Program-made: the position numbers and the translations under genes
Shown here: piece by piece, positions 35,200-45,400 of the stretch
Layout: each line of letters begins with the position of its first letter
Position numbering within the stretch: the first letter of the stretch is position 1
Notes under the pieces: generated by a model
The model's database searches: none
What the model was told of the DNA's origin: nothing
The model's input: only the letters and a program-made list of their open reading frames with translations
Source of the DNA: Thermothielavioides terrestris NRRL 8126
Taxonomy: Eukaryota > Ascomycota > Sordariomycetes > Sordariales > Chaetomiaceae
Assembly: GCF_000226115.1 (NCBI RefSeq)
Contig: NC_016461.1
Location: forward strand, 1,054,001 to 1,118,000
DNA length: 64,000 bases
Reading direction: 5' to 3'

Positions 35200-36000
35200 G
35201 AATTTATATTTCTTAATATCTACCTAAAGACCTACTTTATATAGTTTCTAAAGAATAAGCTATATATACTTATAGTGTTCTTCTTTGTTCTAAGAGTAGA
35301 TAATTAGGTTATTGATATAGGTGGTTATAAATATGTCGAAGTACTTGAAGAACTAGGAATTGACGAATCGCTAGAAAGTAGTAGGTCTATTATATAGGCT
35401 AAATAGCAGGACTTTATAGCGAAATTGACTATAGTAGGTTTAGAAGGTTGTTAGATCTTCGCTTTTAGAGGCAAGTCGAATTCAGTAGAAGGCTTACTAG
35501 ATATCAATCTTAGTAAAGATTTTAGTGCTTCCTAGTTGTTATAAGGTTTCGTTAATATAGGGTAGTAGATAGTAGTCCTTGATAATAACCTTATTTAAAG
35601 CTTAGTAGTCAATGTAAAATCTCTAGGTCCTATCTCTTTTAATAGCAAAGAGTATAGGGAAGGTGTATAAGGCAGTACTTAGCTTAATGAAACCCTTCTA
35701 TAGGTTCTTAACTAGGTACTTTTTTATAATCTCTAGCTAGTCGAGGGTATAGAAGTATAAAGGGCTTACTCACTAAGGTAGTAGTCTAGTGAGTTCAATC
35801 TTATAATTGTATTTACGTTTTAGTAGTATCTTATTAGATTCCTTTTTTAAGAATATATTAGTAAATTCAATAAAGTAAAGGTACTTCGTAATTGCTTCTT
35901 CGACTTAGGCTTAGACCTCTTTGTCTTTATCGTTAAGGAGTTTACTAGTTTTCTTAGCCTCGATAGCTTAGTCGATCTAGGCGATTATAATAAATCCTAG
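35200..36000 (-). pseudogene. Gypsy reverse transcriptase remnant
   Basis: Minus-strand blocks RYKVLLFSLYNRPTTF and FDIFITTYINNLIIYS correspond to the conserved fingers/palm region and the catalytic YxDD box. The two catalytic Asp codons have become Asn (AAT AAC at 35308-35313), each by a single G-to-A change. Limits are approximate; the strand is minus. Confidence 0.8.
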
Positions 36001-37532
36001 TATAGAATTCTCTTGTTAGTTTCCTTTAAAGAATATTTTATTAAAGGCTATAGTAGAGATGACTATAGCCTTAATTAGGTCTTCTAGAATCTATAGTCGC
36101 TTACCCTCTTCTACCTAGGAGGTGGCCTATTCCTCCTTTTCTTTAGGTGTTATAGGTCGAGTATAGGTTCTTAGAGAAATAAATTCCTCGCTCTTTAGTG
36201 CCTAGTCTATCTTCTAGAGGCTATTGTCCTATATACCTCTAAACAACACCTTCTATAGGGGTTTCTTAGGGGGTTTAGTAAGATTACTCCTATTAGTATA
36301 TATTTTAGAGACTTTAAGTTACACTAATTAGTATAATCCTAGGTCTACCTTAGGTTATACTAATTAATATATTTCTAGATCTTTAGTAGGTTATACCAAT
36401 TAGTAGAATTTATTAGATAAAGGTTTAAAGAGTATTTCTCTATACTTTAGTATTTATAGTTGCTATTAAGCCTTCTAACACTGATCTTAACGCTTTATCG
36501 CTTAGTCTCTCTATTTAATATCCTTTTAGTGTTTAGGGTTTAGGGCCTTAGGAACAAAGGAGTTGTAAGGAATCTTAAGGATATAATTCTATTCTAGATT
36601 ATATAGTTTATCTTTAAGCTAGATTAATTAATATTGGCGAGTATCTAGTAGAATATTATAGTAAACGAGCTACTATTAGCCTAGTAATAGCTAATGCTCC
36701 TTTCCTATATTAAGAGCTAGGAATAGGGTATCCTTCTATATTTTTTTATTAATTTAGAGATCGAATCTTAGAATTAAGTCGATAGAGTTGGTAGACTAGC
36801 TCTAGAAGTCCTTTATAGAGATTAGAGTCTTAAGTAGTATCTCTTTAACACTAAGTTTCTTAGCGATTTACTTTATATAGGTTCGATTAAAGAAGATATA
36901 TCTATTTGCTCTAGAGTCAACGAGTATAATGATAATAATACTAGTTCTATTAATAGCTAATGTATAGGGGAAGGAGAGACTCTAACTATCTATAAGCTAC
37001 TAAAGGTTTATCTAGGTAACTGCTAACCTAATATCTAGCCCTAAGCTAGAGTCTACTTTCCTTAGGGCTCTTAGTTTTTTAATTTAATAGTCTTAGTCTT
37101 ATTTTCTTTAGCTAAGTTTGTTATTTTTTCTAGGTCTACCTCTATCTTTTTAATCGTAGCTACAATATATTTTAAGCACTACGCTTTTATATAGCTAGTC
37201 TCCTAGTAATAGAAGCATTTACCCTCCTCTTTTAGGGTATTACACTCCTTCTAAGAGAGCCTAGGAGATCCTAATTTAGCCTTGCCTCCGCTAGAGCTAT
37301 CCGACTAAAGGGTCTTTTCTTTCTTCTTTATAGGACCTAATCCTCTACTTAGTTATCTAGATCCTAGTAAATTGGATTTTCTATCCTTTTAATCCTTTTT
37401 AACTATCTCCTAGAGCAAGGAGAACTAGTAACTAAGGCAAGTGAAGTCGTTAAAGCTGATATTTAGATCAACTAGATCTCTCGCTATCTAGAAATAGAGG
37501 CTCTAAGAGAGTCGAGTATAGAACTTCTCCTT

Positions 37533-37814
37533 CTACTTATCCTTAAGTTTCTTAGACTTAATAGCAAGGTAGATAAACTTAGTAAAGAACTTATAGTAGG
37601 GTATAGATCCTATCTTTAGGGCTACGAAATTGTTCTTTATATAGTAGAGCTTAGTAGAATTAGTATAGAATCTATCTAGAAAGTTGAACAACTTGTCGAG
37701 ATTAGTAATCAGTTTTACTATATCTTCTTCTAAATAGGGTATAAAAGCCTTTATTACTTTGCTACTAATAAAGGACATTATATACCTAAATTTTAAGTTC
37801 TTTGTCAAAAACAA
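37533..37814 (-). pseudogene. Gag fragment of the Gypsy element
   Basis: This is the longest surviving frame of the element. Its segment FLDRFYTNSTKLYYIKN, followed by YKFFTKFIYLAIKSKKLKDK, resembles the gag capsid region of fungal Gypsy elements. It is a remnant and not a gene of the host. Confidence 0.75.
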
Positions 37815-39031
37815 TTTATAGTTCTCTTTAATCTTCTAAAGTATAGCTACTTTCTATACTAAATACTTTAGGTCTTTGCTATCAATGAATTTCTTAGAGT
37901 TAGTAATCTTTGTAGTTTTTATATAGGCTATAGATTTAGAAGTCTTTTTAATTATTAGGATTAGACGATTAGGATTATATAACTTCGAGTATAACTTGGT
38001 TTATATTAGTTCAATTTAGGTCAAGGGTATAGTTTAGCTCTATAGATCGACTATATTAGCAATCTTCTTAAGGAGCTCCGTCCTCTCGTCTTCCAGTGCT
38101 ATCTTATTATATAAGAGTATCTCAACTTAGGCGTATAAAGTAGAAAGTTCTTTAGGGTTAGAGACATTGCCTTGTTCTTGCTTAAACTGCTAAACTCTTA
38201 TAAATAGCATTGCTATCGAATTGGCTAGTACATTGTAAGTGACTTATAGGGCTATAGCTTACCTAATTGCTATATTATACTATATAATAATCAATTGGAT
38301 TATCTTAATAAGATCGTTGCCCTATAACTGATCGACCTATTTAATATTCAATAGCTAGACCTCCTTAGGAGCGATTAGTTTATTATTCTAAGGGAAGTAA
38401 ATAATAGCGATATACTTGTTCTTAAGCCTTATATAATACTTAATTAAGTCTACCTCCTATTCTTTAGCTAAGTATTCGATTTAGCTAATTTAGTTAAAAA
38501 ACTTAGGAATAGGGTTTATAAGCTTATATTCCTTAATCAAGTTGGCGGTTATATAGGTTTAGGAGCTAAACGGAGTTAAATCACTAATCTTCGATTGAAT
38601 TTAAGTACCTCGGTTACCTCCTACGTTAAACTTACAGAGGTCCACTAGATCAATCTTCTAGGTGTTCTAGCCCTGTTTAGTAGGTCTAGGAGTATAACCT
38701 ATATTTTCCGTTTTACGAGCCATTGTAGAATTATACCTCTTTTAGGACTTCTTCTATTAATCGATATAGTTGAATCGCCTTGACAAGGTAATTGTATTGC
38801 TTACTACTAGTTAATTAGAGGTTGCTTCGCTATCAATAACCTATTGTATACTTGACGGTTTGTCCTTAGTACTAATTAGTTCCTAGCTAACCTATTGTAC
38901 TATATTGTTGGTAAGTCGAAGGTTCTATCGGAGATTTAGGTTCCCTAGCTAACTAAACTAGTCCTGTTGGGAAAGGCTATATTAGATATTATATTGCCTT
39001 TATAGGCCTATAGTAGTAAGACTTAAAGTAA

Positions 39032-39417
39032 TGTTATAGTAAGGTAAAACAAGTGCTAGATAACTTATAGTTGAATTGATCCTCGATTGACAAAGACTTT
39101 AAGTCTAAGGAGAGAGAAGGAAACTATTAATATATAGATGGAAAACTATACTTAAATACCTTAGGTAGTACGTATAGATAATTTGCAGTAGAGCTACAAT
39201 TTGCAGTAGGGCTACAAAGTCTATACGTTGCAGGGTAAGATGCGGTTCGCCTTATTAGCACGTTTTTCCTTATCGGCAAGTCAACCCCTCCTTCCTAATC
39301 TAGAAGTCGACTCGAATCCTATAGATCCATCAACTCAGGAGGTCACGTAAGTGTATAATCACGTGACAGGTCTGTGCGCAAGTCATATAACGGTGGTCAG
39401 CGTGCTGTGCCGTCACA
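39032..39417 (-). repeat. LTR (5' LTR of the minus-strand Gypsy element)
   Basis: The 386-bp partner of 32101-32486. It begins TGTTATAGTAAGG and ends GTGCCGTCACA. The last 200 bases keep CA and TG dinucleotides, while the first 130 show the more mutated state. This is the mirror image of the other LTR. Confidence 0.95.
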
Positions 39418-39422
39418 GATAT
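39418..39422. repeat. Target site duplication GATAT (right copy)
   Basis: Directly follows the right LTR and equals 32096-32100. Confidence 0.9.
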
Positions 39423-39547
39423 GCTATATAGCTAGGCTAGGTCGGTGGGCCTCTGGCTGGGCTAGAAAGGTAGGCAGGATGGAGGGTAGGAAGGTAGGTA
39501 TTTTCGAACCTAGAAAATGGGGCCTTTTTATAGCTAAACTGCCTATC

Positions 39548-39625
39548 TGGCTGATTTGGCTAATTTAGCTGATTTGGCTGCCTACTTGGCTGATCTGGCT
39601 GATTTGGCTGATTTGGCTGCCCTGG
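39548..39625. repeat. 9-bp tandem repeat, consensus TGGCTGATT
   Basis: About eight imperfect units (TGGCTGATT, TGGCTAATT, TAGCTGATT, TGGCTGATC and so on) lie in the 5' part of the Tc1-like element, just inside the Gypsy insertion point. Tandem arrays of this kind near transposon ends can be binding sites for the transposase. That role is only a guess here. Confidence 0.75.
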
Positions 39626-39651
39626 GCGATTTTGAAGGATTTGATAGCTTT

Positions 39652-39902
39652 GTGTTACACGCAGATGGTTCTTGGTGACCATCTGGCGGTAAACGTGTGA
39701 GGGTGAGAAAGATTAATGCCTCTCAGCCTCGTCAGCTGATGAGGCGGCACTCCTGAACACTAGTATGTGTCACAAAAGTATGTTGATGCAGTCTGTCTAC
39801 CTACGAAGGGGTTCCGGGTGAGGTTCCCTTTTTTAAGGGAACGCTCGTCACCCCTGACCGCGGTGCGGTCATGGGTGCCCTTGCCACAGTTGCGTGTGAC
39901 AC
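39652..39902. repeat. Small fold-back sequence with imperfect inverted ends
   Basis: GTGTTACACGCA at 39652-39663 is inverted as TGCGTGTGACAC at 39891-39902 (11 of 12 match). Inside, GTTCCCTTTTTTAAGGGAAC forms a near-perfect hairpin at about 39824-39843, framed by GGGTGAGG and CGTCACCC. It could be a small MITE inside the Tc1-like element. TTTGATAG occurs four bases before the left repeat (39640-39647) and right after the right repeat, so a target duplication is possible but not clean. Confidence 0.5.
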
Positions 39903-40100
39903 TTTGATAGTGGTGATGCTTTTTTTAATGGTTTAGTCGATAGTTTTGTTGAATGCAGTGCTAGAGCTAGGAAGCTGAACAGGTGGGTAAAAAGGCCGAT
40001 TTTTGGTTGGCTGCAGGGCCCTGTCAGTAAGTGGGTAAAAAGTGGGGCGAAGAACCAAACTAACAAACAAACTAGGGTAGAACTGTAGTTACCTTATATA

Positions 40101-40458
40101 TAGGACACTCCTGGTTTGTTTGTTAGTTTGGTTTTTGCCCCCACTTTTTAACAGGGGCCGACAGCCAACTAAACTCGGCCTTTTTGCTCACCTGTTCCTC
40201 ATCACTCTCCGAAATCCAAGTTTGATTGAAGCACGTTTAATATCGATAAAGCAGTGTATTAAACGCCATTTTTACTTCGCTAACTGGTCAGATATCAAAG
40301 GAAGCTATATTGCACTTAGAAGCTATAGTGCTCTCTGACTTTCTATTGCCGTTGATTTATTTTGTGCTAAGACGGCTAGGAAGATACCTGTGATTTAGAG
40401 CCCCTAGCGTGATCCATCATAAGTACTAGACTAACAAATAAACTAGGGGTGTACTGTA
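40101..40458 (+). mobile_element. Internally deleted Tc1-like derivative (MITE), head to head with the full element
   Basis: The left part (40111-40200) repeats, in inverted orientation, the 5' end of the larger element (40075-39985): GTTTGTTTGTTAGTTTGGTT followed by CCCCACTTTTTA and TCGGCCTTTTT. The right end, ...GGGGTGTACTG at 40456 with TA at 40457-40458, is the family's 3' end and matches 30473 onward, including AGTACTTA(T/C)G(A/G)TGGA(T/C)CAC just inside. It has about 356 bp, with most of the transposase deleted. The two 5' ends face each other across 13 bp (40088-40100). Confidence 0.75.
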
Positions 40459-40617
40459 AGTACACACTATGCTAATCCAGATAACGCAACCTATAGCCAC
40501 GGCCAATGGAAGGGACTATGTACATAGGTAGCTTGCATAGTACATTGGTTGGATAGAAGAAGTCCTTTTTTACGCTTCATGCCTCATCACGCTAACACAG
40601 CAAGCCTGCGCGGTGGA

Positions 40618-40996
40618 CGTTAAAGAGGTCCCGCCAAGACTAATTTCAGCCAATTGTCGGCAATGTTTTTACAACGTTTTTACGTAGCCACGATCGCTAA
40701 GGCGTTTACACTATTGCCAAAGGTTAGTTCAGGGGAGGTGCAAAAGGCGGCGCTAGCCCCCCGCTAGTTAGGGTTCAGGTTATAGTTAAGATACAGGTTA
40801 AGGTTAGAGTACGGATTAACTTCGTTTTCTTTTTTTTTGATTTAGTTAAGGTTTCGCAAAGTTGTTGCTACGAGTCTTTACGAATCTTTGCTATCAATGT
40901 TGCTCAACATCGTCGTAGCCCTGCTTACCTTTGGCAATTTGTAAATACTTGTAAACGGTAGATTCCAAAATTAGTCTTGGCGGGACCTCTTTAACG
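40618..40996. mobile_element. Fold-back element with 28-bp perfect inverted repeats
   Basis: CGTTAAAGAGGTCCCGCCAA at 40618 and the next 8 bases are repeated exactly in inverted order at 40969-40996. The 379-bp unit has no coding capacity. I cannot see a clear target duplication, so its superfamily is open; it looks like a MITE. Confidence 0.75.
40768..40821 (+). repeat. Degenerate telomere-like hexamer array
   Basis: Nine consecutive hexamers stay in register: TTAGGG, TTCAGG, TTATAG, TTAAGA, TACAGG, TTAAGG, TTAGAG, TACGGA, TTAACT. Only the first is an exact telomere unit. It lies inside the 379-bp fold-back element and may be a decayed interstitial telomere repeat or a chance purine-rich array. 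Confidence 0.5.
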
Positions 40997-42493
40997 ACGA
41001 CCGCCTACGCATTATCCAAAGTGAAGGTACAATTACTCTGTACTTTACTGCGTAAAGCCTGATCGAGTCTACTCCTGAAGCAGGGTCGGGTGAACGTGGC
41101 CCAGTCTTGGGGCCTTTGAGTCCGTCGCCGGGCCCGCGGAATCTGTTCCAAGACTCAGACTTTCTGACCACAGCAGAATGGAATCGCGCGGTCCGAGTGG
41201 CCATGCTTGCTTGTTTCTCATCGAACACCCGCCGAGACACCACATGCAACCAGGAAGCGGAGCACCGCCTCGCACCGAAACGTACCCAGGTATCCGGAGC
41301 TAGCACAGTAACCTTCTATTATTTTCCCTCGCTAATAACACATGCCCAGGTGGTTTTGCTTGCCGAGATTTCCGGCAGGGATCCTCGCCTTGGCGGACCC
41401 GCACCTGATTTTGGGGAGCGGGCATCCCATCCGCGTGTGTCCAGCAAACGTCACCCTATGATGCAATTTGCTGTCGAGACAGCTCGCCAAGAGACGGACG
41501 AGAGAGACGGGAGACGTGATGCAGTGTAGGTAGTTTACGGTCAGATTTGTCCGCAAAACGGGGGTGCAGAACCTCAAACATGGAACTGCGGAGCTGTATT
41601 CCGTACTGCCCGTGTAGTAGAGTGTCCCTAGTAGAGATTGACACCTACTGCGTAAGCTGCGGCGCCACCGGTTCACGCAAACACTTACTGTACATCCGTG
41701 TTCCGTTCATTGTGCCGCAGCATTTTTCGCGCCACGAGCAACGCCAGCTGGCCCAGGATGAGCACCGATGGGGTTGTTCATGCTCCGTTCTGCTCCGCTC
41801 AGCTGGCAAGCGCACAAGGAGAGCGGGATTGACGAAGCCTCAGCCACTGCCATCGCTTGGAAAGTGGGCATGCGTCTCAGGTGATGGCCCAGTTCGGCTG
41901 AGCCGGCCACAGGTTCAGCAACCAACGTAGGCCACCTTTCCTGAGGCAGTTAAGCGCACTGACCGCAACAAGCAGAGTTGCATTACACTAGTGCCTTTTA
42001 AGGCCCTTCTGACGTTGCACCCCGATCTCTGCTGATCTCCAATTCCATCCCAGCTGGTCCCGGCTTGCCAAGGCCGCTCGGAACAAGCTCAACAATGAAG
42101 CATCGCTCAATCAACTACACTACTTACCTTGGTACATACACAGCTCGTGCGTGCTGTTGCTCTTCTTGACTGCTCACGGTTCGCAGGTCCAATTGTTGCT
42201 CTCCTGCTGCCGTTGTTTCTGGGCGGCCAGCCTGGCTCCGTCCCTTTTTCCTAGTTCCGTTTACATTCCTTGAACCGTTTCAACCGGCGTCATTCGGTGC
42301 GCTTTGTGCCTCCCGTGCCGTCATACCGGAGCTCGAGACCCAGTTCCGGCCAACCCCCAAGCTGCGCCTATCTGCACCCAATCCCCGCTGCCAACGGACA
42401 CACTTTCATAACGCCTCCTTCCACTGTCCTGGAACCGATTGACTAGTAAAGGCTCCCGACAGCGGCAGGCGTCGCGGAGAAGCGCTCGTCAAA
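40997..42493. other. Spacer and promoter of the tricalbin gene
   Basis: No gene is supported. An ACTACACTACT motif occurs at 42114-42124. The stretch from 42180 to 42490 is CT-rich and is the likely promoter and leader of the gene at 42494. Confidence 0.6.
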
Positions 42494-45400
42494 ATGGCGA
42501 CTGCTGTGGCCGCCAACGAGCTCAAGCAACAGGGCGCTATCGAGGCCTCCCGCAACCCCAACAACAGCGTCACCGCCGAAGATGCAGAACGAAAGATTGT
42601 CGAGGACAGCAGGGAGGCCGGCGTGACGGCGTTCACTTTTGACCCCAATGCCAGCGCCGAGCAGAAGAAGGCCCAGGCCAGAGCTGTACGTGTTCGCCGC
42701 GCTCCCGCCGCACATTCCCGATTGTTCGCTGGCGCCCGGCTCTGACAGTATGCAGGCAATTCCCGAGGGCCTCCACCACAGACCCAAGGGCGTAGCGATC
42801 GTAACCGATCTCGACGATGGAACCAAGGCCGACGTCGAACTCCCCTCGCCCTCCAAGGCCGGCGCACTTGCGGTTGCCAGGACCGAAGACGGGAAGACGC
42901 TTGTGGACGGGAAGGTCGATGAGGAGGAGGAGGAGGATTGGGGCAAGACGGGCTGGGCCCCCAGGTTTGGCTGGCCTACCGAATCGGCGCACGAGGGCGA
43001 GAGCATGCTGGACCACACGACGTGGGTCGAGTCCCAGTTGTCTGAGAAGTACTTCGGAGGTACGTGCCCTGTTACCCCTCATGCGCGGACCATGGGGTGC
43101 AGGCTGACAACGTCATCGCCCAGACTGGTATCACAACGCGGCCGTCATTGTGTTTGCCTGCCTCGCCTCGTGGCTAGTAGCCGTGCTCGGCGGCGGCCTT
43201 GCCTGGGTCTTCATCGTCATGGCCATCTGCGCGACGTACTACCGCACTTCTGTTCGCCGGGTGCGACGCAACTTCCGCGACGATATCACACGCGAATTGG
43301 CGCTCAAGAAACTCGAGACCGACAGCGAGTCGGTCGAGTGGATCAATTCCTTCTTGGTCAAGTTCTGGCCCATATATCAACCTGTTCTCGCGCAGACCGT
43401 CATCAACGCCGTTGACCAGGTCCTGAGCTCCGCTACCCCGGCCTTTCTGGACAGCCTGAAGCTCAAGACTTTCACGCTCGGTTCGAAGCCGCCCAGGATG
43501 GAGCATGTGAAGACGTATCCCAAGGCGGAGGACGACGTCGTGATCATGGACTGGATGTTCAGCTTCACACCCAACGACACAGCCGACATGACGGCTCGCC
43601 AGATCAAGAACAAGATCAATCCCAAGGTGATCCTAGAAATCAGACTCGGCAAGGCGATGGTGAGCAAGGGTCTCGATGTGATCGTCGAAGACATGGCCTT
43701 TAGCGGCCTGATGCGTCTCAAAATCAAGCTGCAGATCCCTTTCCCGCACGTCGAGAAGGTCGAAATGTGTTTCCTGGAGCGGCCAACCATCGACTACGTC
43801 TGCAAGCCGCTCGGCGGTGAAACCTTCGGTTTCGATATCAACTTCATTCCCGGTCTTGAGAGCTTCATCATGGAGCAGATCCACGGCGCCCTGGCTCCCA
43901 TGATGTATGCGCCGAACGTCTTCCCGATCGAGGTCGCCAAGATGTTGGCCGGCACCCCTGTCGACCAGGCTATCGGCGTGATCGCCATTACCTTGCACGG
44001 CGCGCAAGGGCTGAAGAACACGGATAAGTTCTCCGGCACGCCCGACCCGTATGCCATGGTCTCCCTCAACGGAAGGCAGCCGCTTGCGCGGACCAAAGTA
44101 GTCAAGGAAAATTCGAACCCCCAATGGAACGAGACGCACTACGTCATCGTCACGTCCTTTAATGACTCTCTCGACATAGATGTCTACGACTATAACGAGA
44201 TCAGGAAGGACAAGAAGCTCGGCTCCGCATCGTTCGCCTTGGAGAATGTCGAAGAGGTCTACGAGCATGAAGGCGAGAGGCTTGAGCTCAACCTAGACGG
44301 CAAGGCAAGGGGCGTCTTGCTCTGTGATGTCCGCTTCTTCCCCGTCCTGGAGCCCCAGAAGCTCCCAGACGGGACAACGGAGCCGCCTCCGGAGTCTAAT
44401 CAGGGCATCCTGCGGTTTACCGTGGAGCAAGCCAAGGAGCTCGACGGCACAAAGAGCATGGTCGGCCTGCTCAATCCCTATGCGATGCTTCTCCTGAACG
44501 GCAAGGAGGTCCATGTCACCAAGAAGCTCAAGCGGACGAACAACCCCATTTGGGACAATGGCTCCAAGGAGATCTTGATCACGGACAGGAAGAATGCCAA
44601 GCTCGGGGTCGCTATCAAGGATGACCGAGATATCGCGGGAGATCAGCTGATCGGGACGTACCATATCAAGCTGGACGACATGCTCGAGCTCACGGCCAAG
44701 GGGCAGGAGTGGTACAACCTTGCCGGCGTGAAGACTGGTCGTGTGAAGATGATGGCCCAGTGGCGGCCGGTGACCATCGCAGGCATTGCGACCGGTACGG
44801 GGGGCTACGTGACCCCCGTTGGAGTCATGCGGCTACACTTCAAGTACGCCAGGCAGCTACGCAACGTCGAGGCCCTCGGCAAGTCCGATCCGTACGTGCG
44901 GGTCGTAATGTCGGGTGTTGAGAAAGGACGCACGGTCACATTCAAGAACAACCTCGACCCTAACTGGGACGAGGTACTCTACGTGCCCATCCATTCCCCG
45001 AGGGAACGCCTCCAGCTGGAGGTCATGGACGCCGAAAATGTGGGCAAGGATCGCAGTCTTGGTCTGACCGAGATTTATGCGGGTGATTACATGGCCCAGG
45101 ACGAGACCGGCGAGTGGCTCGTCCACGACCAGAAGGAGGAACGCCACGACGGCCTACGTATGCATGGCAAAGGCGTGCCAAAGGGAGTCCTCACGTATAC
45201 GGTAGCCTTCTACCCGACTCTCAATGTCGCCGATCCCGAGGAGGAGGAGGAGGAGAAGGAAAAGGAGAGGGAGCGGGAGAGGGAGAGGGAGAGGGAGAGA
45301 GAGAAGGATCCTGACAAGCTGAATGGGGTTGACGGCGACAAGGACAAGTCCTCCTTGAGTAGGCCGTCTCTCGATGCGAGATCGTCTGCCAGACAGTCTC

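Larger units (their letters stand above)
32101..39417 (-). mobile_element. Full-length Ty3/Gypsy LTR retrotransposon, RIP-inactivated
   Basis: The element is 7317 bp with two 386-bp LTRs and a GATAT duplication. Reading the minus strand through its many stops gives the Gypsy order. Gag comes first, including a surviving 93-codon frame at 37533-37814 and a zinc knuckle near 37174-37229 with two metal ligands lost. Protease follows at about 36907-36918, with its D-S-G changed to D-S-R. Reverse transcriptase is at about 36000-35200, with YIDD changed to YINN at 35308-35319. Integrase is at about 34100-33480, with a degenerate HHCC region and recognisable DDE blocks such as TLDQEPQF and QTDRQTEIINQYLDQ. 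Reverse transcriptase before integrase is diagnostic of Ty3/Gypsy. No frame longer than about 100 codons remains, so it is dead. It interrupts the Tc1/mariner-like element. Confidence 0.93.
30471..40087 (-). mobile_element. Tc1/mariner-like DNA transposon, RIP-degraded, split by a nested Gypsy element
   Basis: The left end reads CAGTGCTCCCCTGGTTTG from 30473 and the right end is its inverted partner, finishing ...AACTG at 40085, both flanked by TA (30471-30472, 40086-40087), as expected for Tc1/mariner insertion. Without the nested retrotransposon and its duplicated target the element would be about 2.29 kb. The minus strand between about 31650 and 30560 still shows transposase traces in spite of stops: a helix-turn-helix like KMTMLQIAKAMNLT at about 31570-31500, a QDNA motif at about 30918, and YSLDLNSIKYI at about 30830, which corresponds to the YSPDLNPIE motif with the last acidic residue changed to Lys. 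The 5' part (39423-40087) keeps normal TG/CA content, while 30540-31930 is AT-rich. The element is certainly dead. Confidence 0.82.

Noticed and set aside
35047..35244. 65-codon plus-strand frame in the Gypsy element
   Set aside because: It lies antisense to the reverse transcriptase remnant and is a chance survivor of the AT-rich tract.
39548..39625. Possible CRISPR-like array (9-bp repeats)
   Set aside because: Units are contiguous without spacers, in a eukaryotic transposon; it is a simple tandem repeat.
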